Assembly: GCA_015501595.1 (NCBI GenBank)
Contig: JADNRX010000009.1
Coordinates: 310,001-374,000 of the forward strand
Length of the DNA stretch: 64,000 bases
Direction of reading: 5' to 3'
Origin: Hymenopellis radicata
Lineage: Eukaryota > Basidiomycota > Agaricomycetes > Agaricales > Physalacriaceae
Part shown: piece after piece, positions 32,156 through 42,686 of the stretch
Layout: each line of letters opens with the position of its first letter
Position numbering within the stretch: position 1 is the first letter of the stretch
Position numbers and translations under genes: made by a program
Notes under the pieces: generated by a model
The model's database searches: none
Told to the model about the DNA's origin: nothing
Seen by the model: the letters and a program-made list of their open reading frames with translations, nothing else

Positions 32156-33486
32156 CTAAAGAATGACGCCCGACATGGCAGCAGCCTTCTTTTGGGTCTG
32201 CGACCGGTGCAACCTCCTCGCTCTGTCGAGTGCGACCGGGGCGGGATCGTACGACCTGTCCTCAGGCATACGCGCGAGCTGCGACACCGTCCTTAGACGG
32301 GGTCTCCTCTTGGCGTAATACTCCCAGGCGAAACGAATGACATCTCCATCCGCATCATAAGGCGTCGGGATTTCAGAGTATCCAGGACGAGCGGTTGGAT
32401 GGCGAACGTAGATGGCTGAGCAAGTCGAAAAATTGACTTCGATGTAGGCGGGATGAATAACCAGGGAGCGGCCCAAGTGGGTAGATAGAAGGGGGTAAGC
32501 CCGTCATCTACTTCTGCCACCTTTCCCGCGTCGTCCTCCGCCTTTCGCGCCTCTGCAACATTTGACGATTCGTCCTTTGCTGACTCTGCTGCCTTGTCCG
32601 AAGTCTCTGAGCTAGATGTATCTGGTGAAGCAGCGCTGGCCGACTCGTCCGTGACCTCAGTTGTTTTGTCCGAAGCCTCTGATGAAGCAGCGGTGACGCT
32701 CGATGATTCTTCTTTTGAAGGTTGCGGTGTTGGTTGGCGCCTGCGATAATCTCTCGGTGCACCGTCGCGAATAATTTTGCGAACGTCCGTGGTCTCCCTG
32801 TCAGGCTCTTTGAAAAAGCGGATAGCACTGGGGTCGACAGACACCAGGTCTCCAGGAGCCAGACGCGTGTTGCAGTTGGAGTGCTAGTTTAATGTTAGAA
32901 TAACACACGAGAACTATGGCAAGACGTAGACTTGCCTTTTGTCCGTTGAGCGTAACATAGCCGTGTATAACCAGACGACGCGCTTCGTAAACACTGTGCG
33001 CGAAACAGCAGCGGAACACGAACACGTCTATTCGTCTTTCCACCGAGGAGAACATCAAACTACCGACAGGTGCGAGGCCATGCGCTGTCTCCGCCTCGTT
33101 GTATTCGTCTTGTTTCATTTTGCGACGGGAGAATTCCTGCAGAGAGACTCTGTCGTCGCCGACGACGGCAGCACGCGGGCGTACATTGGGGAGGGTTTGG
33201 AGCATGTACCAGCGTTTGAAGATTTTTTCTGGAATGAAGTCTCCATGGTATGCTCGCACGAGAGTCTTGGATATCCAACGGTACTGGAAGAGACTCCGTC
33301 GACTAGTCTTCATCTTGTCCGTCATTTCCTTCAAAGAGCCCTCTGAACGGACCCATAGGTTAAATAGGTTCGCAGGATGCCAGCTCTGGGAAGAAATAAA
33401 TTTTTATTAGGCTGCTAACCAAGACGGTCGGGACGCACCATACGCGGCAGGGCCCGCTTAATATTGTATAAGCCCCCGTCGCGCAT
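32156..33486 (-). CDS. NAM9: Mitochondrial ribosomal protein uS4m, with apparent frameshift
   Basis: Three exons: complement(32156..32883, 32936..33385, 33439..33486). Exon 1 (MRDGGLYNIKRALPRM) joins SWHPANLFNLWVRSEGSL; exon 2 carries the S4 RNA-binding domain (RRIDVFVFRCCFAHSVYEAR, then LVIHGYVTLNGQK). Exon 3 follows an intron with a GC donor (GCAAGT...AG, 52 nt) and starts HSNCNTRLAPGDLVSVDP. An acidic Ser/Glu/Asp-rich insert comes next, then PFYLPTWAAPWLFIP. At about 32448-32452 the frame shifts by one base, as if one C of the expected cccc run were missing. The family block AYIEVNFSTCSAIYVRHPTA then continues in the next frame to the stop. The C-terminus ends in a basic stretch. It is a small-subunit protein of the mitoribosome that binds rRNA. 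The frameshift is either an assembly error or a real lesion in an essential gene. Confidence 0.85.
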
Positions 33487-33609
33487 CGTACTTGGCCGCG
33501 ACGAGCAGGTAGGAGGACAGTGAGCCGCGACCGGATAGTCACGGTAGGAGGTTGAGGGTAGGCTGTCTGCATTTGGCAATAAGTTCGATCATTCACGTCT
33601 TGGTCTGAG

Positions 33610-35031
33610 ATGTCCACGCAGGTATCTTCCTTCGAGACGCAGGTCGTTAATACTCTCGAAGAGAATTTCAAATCCCGCTGTGCCCTCTGCCTTTGCCTCC
33701 TCGAGGATGCTCTTCAAAATTGTCATATCCTTGGCAATGCTGAACGCCGCAGCCAGCTCCTTGTGCGTCGAACTACTATGTTCTGTGGTTTCACGCTAAC
33801 TCTTCATGCAGCAAGAAACTGCCGTACAGTATCATCTAGTCCCATCAGACTTTAGTAGAGAGAGCGCGGAAAGTGGCTTCAGATGTGAGTGCTCTCGCAA
33901 ATAGTCCTAATACCCATTCATCATTGGGTGTCAGTATGTGCGAATTGTCATCTTGGTTGGATGACTCCTAAAGTAGGTGGATTACAACGCTTGGCGTTCG
34001 TCCCATGCCGCGAAGTTTGTGCTCACCTTCTGCGAAAACTCAAAGAGGACAAAAACACCACCGTAGATGATGTGCGTAACCGAAACATACCATTCGATAT
34101 CCTCATATGTCTTTCTAGATTCTAGAAGAAGCCCGCAGTGACGCCAACATCAAGCCTTTCTTGTCGTTGTACCAAATAGTGGCGCTCCAGAATGATCCTC
34201 CCAACACTATCACTACCGATCACTTTCCGGATGCGCAATATTACTCTGATGTGTCTCACTCTTTTAAAAAAACTGGATCAGGACAAGCATTTCGTATCTT
34301 TGACGGCAAATCCATATCAGAAAGGAAGAAGATGCGCGATCCGATTAGGGTCACCTTCTCGTCGTCGTCGTCAACCACTCTCACGCCTACTCTCCCCCCT
34401 GCCTCCAAACTGTACTGGCGATTGCGTGGAACATCAGCTGGCGCATATCTAACCATCGTGGTGCATCACTTCATGAGCCTGTCGCGAAATATGTGCGAAC
34501 CAGACCTTTTCGATCTCCTGGAGCATCTTGCCAAGAGCTACCAGACGCCCGAGGACGTTGGTGGCAAACGGAAACGGAAACGATCTGGAAGTTCGGAGGA
34601 TGACAGCAACAGTGACGACCAGGGTAAAAGAGCCGGCCCCAGCGGTAGCACTCGTGGCAGGAAGACGGGCCATCGCGGCGGCAAGAAAGGTGGCGGCGGA
34701 GGCGCCAAAGCTAGCAGCATTGCCAGCGGGAGCAAGGGCAAAAAGCGTTCAAGTACGTAACTAACTCTCCTTGGGGATATCTAATGACTTGGTTTATAGC
34801 TTTAGCGCCTGAGCCAAAGCCGGATTGCTTACCGAGGGAATACTCGGAGAAAGATAGGGCTCGATGGCGTTGGGGGCCGTCATGGACCTCAAACTCATTG
34901 ATCTTGGACAACTCTGGTGTCGATCATCCACGTCCCTGGCGACAACCCCCAGACTCGAAAATGGTCAGCTCATGTTCCTTTTTGTTATCTCGTATAATGA
35001 TGCTTTCTTTAAGCTTGTGTTTAAGTACTAA
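33610..35031 (+). CDS. HNH-type zinc-binding nuclease-like protein
   Basis: The N-terminal part has CALCLCLLEDALQNCHIL and later LCANCHLGWM, giving the C-x2-C ... H-I-L ... C-x2-CH arrangement of HNH/treble-clef proteins common in basidiomycete genomes. Introns inferred by phase: after SQLL (near 33766), after ESGFR (near 33880), after TVDD (near 34068), after KKRSS (near 34754) and after DSKM (near 34963). Residues after the zinc site contain a helical region (MSLSRNMCEPDLFDLLEHLA), then a basic Ser/Gly/Lys-rich tail (KRKRKRSGSSED, RGGKKGGGGGAK) that suggests nuclear location. The last exon may be only two codons, ending at 35031. Biological role is unknown. Usual HNH catalytic residues cannot be confirmed without a structure-based alignment. 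Confidence 0.65.
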
Positions 35032-35414
35032 GAGTCGATGTACACGCCTAGTGTTCCTTAGAAGTACGATTATTCCTGTCCCAATCGCGTCAAGTTACTC
35101 CGATGTTATCATCTGCATGCAGCCCCCGCATTACTCGCGCATTCTCAGCCCTGACAAGTCGCTCAAAGTGCTGGTTTCTCATGAATTAGACCAATTCCAG
35201 GAAGCGTCATGGCATTCATCTGAAAATCTAATGAGTTCCGAACGTGTCTGCTGTAAGTGGCTGCATCGCTCGTCTTGTCCGTCTCCGCCCGAGAGCCCGC
35301 GTCAATCCAGACGCCTACCGTCGCTGTCTGCGACTCGGTGGCGACCGTCAGACCATTCGAGAGCGTCGATATTTCCGTCAGAGGTCCCGGACGCTGTGGA
35401 CGGTTGCGAACCCA
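35032..35414. other. Intergenic, no supported gene
   Basis: A plus-strand fragment (MQPPHYSRILSPDKSLKVLV at about 35119) is open but I cannot connect it to exons or recognise a domain. The minus-strand gene below ends at 35415. Confidence 0.4.
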
Positions 35415-35662
35415 TTATGCGGGCTTGCATCTTGTGGTCTGGCGTAGAGCAGTTGGCGGCGCGCCTGCCTTGTTCGCCTCGCGCATCTTCTTCAACTTTT
35501 CGAACTTTTCGGTGTAGACGTTCTTGATATTGGTAAAGTTCTGTATAGTAGATGACGAGGAGGCGACCATTAAACGCATACATTGGGCTTGGTGCCTTGG
35601 AGGACTGCGTTGCGGTCGCGCAATTCAATCTCGCTGCGTTTGATTTTCTTGACCACTTCCAT
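35415..35662 (-). CDS. Small conserved-looking protein, C-terminal exons
   Basis: Two minus-strand exons, complement(35415..35540, 35582..35662), join in phase over a 41-nt intron. They read MEVVKKIKRSEIELRDRNAV, then LQGTKPN, FTNIKNVYTEKFEKLKKMRE and a short tail. The peptide is charged and strongly helical, likely a coiled coil. Earlier exons probably exist between 35663 and 35980 (candidate splice sites near 35700 and 35900), where the gene would share a promoter region with the divergent GCP2 gene. I do not recognise the family. The start given is simply the first methionine of the clear exon. Confidence 0.45.
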
Positions 35663-35993
35663 GTCGTGCGGGTCTCCGGTGCAATGGCATCACCTCGATT
35701 TTGGTCGTTCAACAATTCACTATTTAACACTGATGCCATAGAGCAGCAAAATACTGCTAGGATTGCACTTCCCGATCAAGCATCATACGCACGGACCTGA
35801 TGTTGATCGCGGACACGCGATCTTTCCTTACTCTCTTACTACGACTATTGGCTTTGTTATTTTCCCCGTTCTTACACTTACGGGTCGCCGAGGTCCCATT
35901 TGGACTCAATCTCTTATTGCTTTATTGTGTTCTTTCGGGCCTTCCGGACCTCGCAGTGTACCTACGGGTTACAAATAACCACCACCGCGCGAC

Positions 35994-38788
35994 ATGGACT
36001 ATTATACGCCGCGAACGAAAACGGGTGCCCGGCACAAGAATATCACTTTGACTGCTCGTGAGTACTCAAAGGCAAGTCTGATGTCCATCGCGATACACGT
36101 CCACCAATCATTCATTCAGATTACCGGGACTATTGCCTCTGTCAGACGGAATCGCAGGACGAGCGACGACGGAAGGGAAGATATTAATGGACGGTCGCGC
36201 GAATACGACTACCAGGAGCCTTCCTTCATCGCAGAGACGTCCTTTGTACGCGCGCCTCTCAATTCGCGGGTCAGTATCGGTACTGCGCCTCCCAAATCCA
36301 AAGGAAAGGGCAGGCAAAATAATCTGGATCATGTACCCCTCGAGATACAGGAATCCATTATCCTCGAAGACTTGTTATACGTCTTAATGGTCCGTGTTTC
36401 TTCTTCTTCGCGTCCATATTTTCTGATCAGGTCTATGTAGGGCATTGAAGGAACACACATAACTTATCACCCCGATTACTCTCCCGGCGAAGATGATCCA
36501 CTGCAGGGTGTCCGTTTTACTGTCGCCCCATCCTTGGACTCGTCACTACAGGACTTGGTAGAACGAATTCTCCCACTCGGCACATACTACACCGCAATCT
36601 CTTCATTCATCGAGCATCGAAGCGACCTCGATTACGGGCTCGTCAATCACGCTCTTTGTGCAGCCATTCGCGACATGCTAAAAGACTACCAAACCCTCTT
36701 GTCCCAACTCGAACACGCGTTCAACTTTTCACCTCAATTCTCCCTTCAGAAACTCTGGTTTTACGTTCATCCCACAATTCATACCCTTTCCCTCATCTAC
36801 CAGCTCGTGATAGAGCTAGGCTCGGCCGACGACCCATCGGCAGAGCTTTCATCGTCGTCTTCAGACCAGTCAAGTGAGCTGGATCCCGAAGAGGAGGCAC
36901 GGAACGAAGCTCTTGGAATAGGTGGCGCTAAGTTGAAGGCCGTCATGTCGGAGATAGACAAGAATGGGCTCACGGACAGCAGCGGTATCGCTGTCAAGGG
37001 TGGCGAGGTTCTTACCATCATCTACGAGCGCATGCAGAATATGTCTGGGGATCCCACTGCGAACACGCTCTATGGTACGCTTCTCAGAGAAGCAGGGAAA
37101 CCGTACGCAGCCATGTTGAAGATGTGGATTACCACCGGTCGGCTAGATGACCCGCATGAAGAGCTTTTGGTGAAGGAATCAAAGTTCATAAATCGCGGAA
37201 TCCTAGAGATGGATTACACGGACGAGTATTGGGAGAGGCGGTATACCCTTAGAGATGGCACTTCTTCGACATCAGCAAAACGGCAGGCTGGAGTACCTCC
37301 GCCGCGATCTGTTGGCGGGCGTCTACCTGGCGGTGCATGTGTCCCACCGTTATTAGAAGGATGGAAACATAAGATCCTCTTGGCGGGCAAATATCTTAAT
37401 GTGATACGAGAATGTGGAATCGAGAACAAGCGGGACTCTACAGATAATGAGGTGTTCGACATGGATGATGAAAGGTTGGGTTTTGACGACAAACGTTGCA
37501 TGTGTTGACATTGGCTTTCAGGTTCTACAAATTCGTGGAAAATGCCTACTCGAACGCCAACCGCACGCTGTTGCAGCTCTTGTTAAAAGACCAACAGTTA
37601 ATACCTAGACTACGGTCCTTGAAGCGGTACTTCTTCCTTTCGCAATCCTTCTTCCTCACACATTTTCTTGACTTGGCGCACACGGAGTTGCGAAAGTCTG
37701 CTAAATCAGCTTCGATTGTCAAGTTTCAGAGTTTACTCGAGCTTGCGCTGAACACGGATGTGCATGGCGATGATACTCTCTTCCGCGAGGATGTCAAAGT
37801 AACAATGACGTCCTCGGGATTGTATGAATGGCTCATGAAGGTTGTGGGTGAAAGTGGGCAGATTGGGAATGGGGACGATATCGACGCGTCACAGGCCTTG
37901 AAAAGGGACAAGGAGAAGGATCCTGACAAGAAGCCTTTGCTTGGTATGTCTATCATTCGAATGTTGCCTTTAACTAACCTAATCAAAGCTATTGACGCGT
38001 TGGCTTTCGACTACAGTGTCAAGTTTCCGCTTTCGCTTGTGGTTTCACGAAAGACGATACTCCGATATCAGCTCCTCTTTCGATTCCTTCTTCATCTCAA
38101 GCACGTGGAGCAATCACTCTCTGCCATGTGGATCGAACACAAGACCACGGTGTGGCGGCGACAGTCTGGCGATAATACTGAATTCGATCGGTGGCGGTCT
38201 CGCGTATTTCTGTTGCGCGCGCGCATGCTTTCGTTTGTGCAGCAGATACTCGCATTTGCGACGTTTGAGGTTTTGGAGCCGAATTGGAGAGCGCTTGAGG
38301 CGAAGCTAGAGAAGGTGTCGACAGTCGACCAACTTTTGAGGGACCATGTGGACTTTTTGGATACATGCCTCAAGGAGTGTATGTTGACTAGCTCTAAGCT
38401 TCTCAAGGTGAGCATATACGCTGTACGGCACTGGCGATGTTCTCATCGTTTTACAGGCATTTTCACGGCTTATCGTGACTTGTTCGACGTTTGCAATGTA
38501 CACGGCCATGTTTACGAAATCTGCTAATCAGGCGAGTGCTTCTGAGGATGCGGGCGAGACGGACGACCAGGGCAAGGCGAAGCGCTGGGACGTGTTCCTC
38601 AAGTTTGAAACGAACTTTAACCATTGGTGAGTTTTGATTGGTCTAGCGTTCTCTTGCTGATTATGTACAGGTTCAAAATCTATCTTGATTGCGTCCAATT
38701 TTACGCGTCCAGCGAGAATGTTTCTCTGTTGCCGTTAGTAGTTCGTTTGAACAGTGTCAAGGCTACCTCTGCGCCGTCCTCGACATGA
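35994..38788 (+). CDS. SPC97: Gamma-tubulin complex component 2 (GCP2/Spc97)
   Basis: Exons in phase: 35994..36389 (with a possible internal GC-AG intron 36072..36119), 36441..37474, 37522..37943, 37989..38407, 38457..38636, 38671..38788. The first conserved block is LEDLLYVLMGIEGTHITYHP, then LPLGTYYTAISSFIEHR, and later GDPTANTLYGTLLREAGKPY and LLAGKYLNVIRECG, which mark GCP2 rather than GCP3. The second half (RFYKFVENAYSNANRTLLQL, LKRYFFLSQSFFLTHFLDLA, FDYSVKFPLSLVVSRKTILR) forms the GRIP2 domain that contacts gamma-tubulin. The C-terminus FKIYLDCVQFYASS closes the domain, then a short tail. The protein belongs to the gamma-tubulin small complex that nucleates microtubules at spindle pole bodies. 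The length (about 815 residues) is normal. Confidence 0.93.
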
Positions 38789-40678
38789 CGATTTATGTGG
38801 GATGTATTTATGTACTGGGTCGCGTATCTCTGTTGTATGTATATCACCTTTGCTTGTCAAGGTCGTCCGACTCCTTCCACCTACTTATGAAATTAACCGC
38901 AGGCTTGAATATCGCAAATAAGTACAAACCGGCGGCTTCTCTTGGGCTGGTCCTAAGTCCTTTTTCCCGCTGCGTCTTGCTTCGTCTACTAGTCCACTAA
39001 GTACTACATTATTCATGATGTACTTCCACCTTTTCCCACCAATCCGTTGTTCCTTTGTTCATTCTCTCCAACCGGTCGTCTTCCTGCAACAATTCCGGCG
39101 AATGGCTCTGCAAAAACACCGCCTCGTCAAAGTCAGCAACCATATAGTGTGCCGACCAGAACTCCTCGACAATGCTACATAAATATCAGGGCACCTCCGG
39201 GTGGTGTCGCGATATCGATTATTACTGGAACGATCGTTTGGCCTTGTGCACTCAGATAATCTGTAAATGCATATGCCAATGTCACTGGGAATTGCCGCCG
39301 CCTCACTGAGCGCGATACAGGTGGCCCTTTGCGTTGGTGGACCGAAATGCGCATTGTTCTCTCTCTTGGCTGAATTGGACTGATTCCCTCTTCTAGCCCA
39401 TCCAGCAGCGATGTCCGTGTCCTCTCCATCTTGACCAGGATATACAGCGGTACATGTTTTAGATGGCCGTGCTTGCATTGCTGTTTCGAAGGCCACAAGC
39501 GGCGGTGGCGCTCAAGGTACTTTTTCAGTATGATCCATTATACATGTCTAATACTTGGCATAGATTCGGTTGAGCCTGCTATCTTCACCTGCATTGGTCG
39601 TGAAGATCTTTTCGTCAAGCCAGACGGAGGATGGGACAAACCAACACCCTACACTCCAGCGTCGCCGACGTCAAGTTGACGTTGAAGTTTGGTGAGCCCA
39701 TTGGTTATGGTGCGGCCCACGCCGACTTCAAGAACATTATCAGGAATTTAAAGGAGTTGGGAAATGATGTAGCTGTTCCCGGAACTCGTGGGGATGATAC
39801 TTAGCGTCGTTGGGGTCAGTGTCGCGGCCGCCGCCTCTACTCATATCATGTTCGTCGCCCGCTTTTTTCTCTGGTACGTGTCCACGCACATATACTACTA
39901 TTGTGATGCTCACCTCCGTTAAGATGTCCACAGATGTGGATGACGACGGTGATAAGGCTGCTGGCAAGGCCGCTGAGGATGTTGTTCCTGACTCGGAAGG
40001 CAACGTGAACTTCTCTCTATTATCTAGTTACTTATCCTGTTCTCTAGCCCTTGCAACCTACACCCTCGAGAACTGGCCCGCCAAGTCTCCCGCAGCTCGC
40101 TCTGCTCTGGCCGCGATGAAGGACACTCATGAACTATGAACTGAACATCCCGCCCTTCTATGACCAGCATTATATGCTCCTTTCCCCCAGCGAGTATAGG
40201 AGGCATCTCGAGGGTGCTCTCGTCGAGGTTCGTTTTACCTTGACACATCATCTCATCGGTCGGAAGCAGGATATCAAGAACACTTTGTTGCTGATGTTGA
40301 AGACGTTATCATTATCTTCCCCAACCCTCCTCGTGTTGTCTCCCTCGCAAGTGTCGTATCTTTGCCCTTCATCCGTCTTCCCCTACTTAAGACTGCTTAA
40401 ATACCACCTTCAAGCATCTTTCCCTATTACATCGTCTGCAGTATACCGCATTGTCTAGAGTACTTGCCTCAATTTACATAATGTTGCTCTTGTGTTCTGC
40501 CTACCTGATATGTCGATGTGGCTTATTGCCGTTGTTCAAGCAAGGTTTCCAGGCCCAGCCGCCTACGGCGGCACTTCACAAATATCCGGCACTTCACAAA
40601 TATCTGCGCTTGTGTCATTTCGGATCGGTCGTCACACGTGTCACGGTCTGCGCTTTGGTGCTCCACTCATCTCTCCCT
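38789..40678 (+). other. Fragmentary open frames; possible unrecognised gene
   Basis: Pieces on the plus strand look partly coding: AIFTCIGREDLFVKPDGGWD near 39580, and ALATYTLENWPAKSPAARSA followed by PPFYDQHYMLLSPSEYRRHL between 40040 and 40210. A shifted continuation reads FVADVEDVIIIFPNPPRVVS near 40280-40340. I could not build a consistent exon chain or recognise a family. It may be one small multi-exon gene or a decayed one. A 16-bp unit (gcacttcacaaatatc) is repeated in tandem near 40572-40602, just upstream of epsin. Confidence 0.35.
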
Positions 40679-42427
40679 ATGCAGCATTTCGGGAAATCAG
40701 TCATTCGTGTAACAAAAAACTACACCAAGGGCTACTCCGACACGCAGTCCAAGGTCCGCGATGCGACGTCCAACGATCCGTGGGGGCCCAGCGGGACACA
40801 GATGAACGAGATTGCACAGCTCACCTACAACCAGTAAGCGTTCTTACCGGCGCCGACGACCACGACGGCATTGACCATTTCCCACATTGTAGGGGCGATT
40901 TTGTTGAAATTATGGAGATGCTCGACAAGCGGCTCAATGACAAGGGCAAGAACTGGCGCCATGTCTTCAAGGTCTGCGGCATCCATTGCATCTCCTGGTG
41001 TATGGTGGCCTCATATCTCCATAGAGCCTCACCGTGTTGGACTACTGTCTCCATCAAGGCTCCGAAAACGTCGTCATCTACTTTCGCGACAATGTGTACA
41101 TTATCAAGACTCTCAAGGAGTTTCAGTATATCGACGAGGAGGGAAAAGACCAGGGCGCCAATGTCCGCCAAAAGGCAAAAGACATCACCAGTCTCTTGGT
41201 TGACGAGGGTCGGCTGAGGCAGGAACGCCGCGCTCGGGCGTCAATGCGGGACCGGATGATCCGTGGAGGTGCTGGTGAATCTGACGAGACCGATCCTACT
41301 GATGAGGATGAGAATCTGCGGCGGAGGACTGAAACGGGTCGGAGATCTAACAAGGACGAGGATGACTTACGGAAGGCTATCGAGGAGAGCAAGCGCTCCC
41401 TCGCAAAGGATCAACAGACGGCGGAGGAACGGGATTTGCAGGAGGCACTTCGTCTGAGCCGAGAGGAGGAGGAAAAGCGCAAGAATGCTGTCGAGGACTC
41501 AAACGCCGCCGCCCTCTTTGATGACCAGAACCAACTGTACGTCTTACTTTGCTATTCTTTTGGCATTATTTCTGATAACTTGTATGATGATAGTGCTCCC
41601 CCGAACCAATTCAACAACAATCCCTTCCCGACAATGTCAGATCCGACACCGTATACTGTGGGATTGCAGCCACAGTTCACGCAGCAATTGCAGCCTCAAT
41701 TTACCGCGATGCAGCCCCAGTTTACGTCGTTTAATCCGTATCAACAGCAGGCCGAGCAAGAGGTACGTTGTATGGCTGCGCATGTCTCAATGTCGCTTAT
41801 TGAGGTCATTCACAGGCGGAATACTTGCGCCAGCAGCAGCAACAGCAATATCTGCTTCAACAGCAGGCAGCCAACGACGAGTGGATGCGTCAACAGCTAC
41901 TCTTACAGCAGCAGCAACAGCAGCAGAACATGTTTATGCAGCCGCCGCAACCGCTAACAGCACAACCGACTGGATTTGGGTGAGATCTCGGGTCTTTTGA
42001 TGCGTTGTATCAATTCTTAACTCTATTTCCTAGATCAAACAATCCGTTCGCACCCCAACAACCCTCGTCACCAATACGAAATTCGCCTATGCCACCGCCT
42101 TCATTCAATCTGCAGGGCACATACGAGAACAACAACGGGGGCAATTTCACGAACAACAGCACGCCGTCTGGGTCAGATTATGGCCGAACGCCCTCTCCCG
42201 CTCAGCGCCCTGCCGTTCACGTACCGCCGCGCAAGGACGAGAACGCGCATCTCGCGAGCTTGTTTGCCAACAGGGATGACGGCCAGGATACGTTTGGTAA
42301 TGTGGGCGCGTTGCGGTTCGGGCAGCAGGCTGGGGGTATGGTCAACCAAGGGGCGTTGAACCAAGGGAACAATCCGTTTGGCAAGCAGCAGCAGCAGTCG
42401 AATGAGCAGCCCTTCTTCAGCGTCTAG
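40679..42427 (+). CDS. ENT1: Epsin (ENTH-domain endocytic adaptor)
   Basis: Six exons, all in phase: 40679..40833, 40893..40971, 41025..41536, 41594..41762, 41816..41979, 42034..42427. Residues 1-140 are an ENTH domain (MQHFGKSVIRVTKNYTKGYS, DPWGPSGTQMNEIAQLTYNQ, GKNWRHVFKSLTVLDYCLHQ), which binds PtdIns(4,5)P2 and bends membrane. Two ubiquitin-interacting motifs follow (DDLRKAIEESKRSL and ERDLQEALRLSREEEE). The C-terminal half is glutamine-rich and unstructured, with three NPF motifs (NNPFP, NNPFA, NNPFG) that bind EH-domain partners. The start is fixed by the family N-terminus, whose first residues insert into the membrane. Role: clathrin-mediated endocytosis at the plasma membrane. Confidence 0.95.
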
Positions 42428-42686
42428 AGCTCTGATACCTCTTAGTGGGACGGATGGAATTACTTTACTTGTTTTCTTTCTTTGCCTCTCTTCCTATGTT
42501 TTTTGAACGATTATTCCGTAAATTTATATGCTTGATTCGTCTCTTGCAAGTGCTGCTGTTTTTGGACAAATAGAAAACGTGACCTGTCAAAGCATCTGAC
42601 GTTTCATCCCGCCATCTTGACCACCTTCACCCGGCAGCGACAACGTTTGCTGCCCGCCTTTTCTATTCATCTTACCGTCGCCTATA

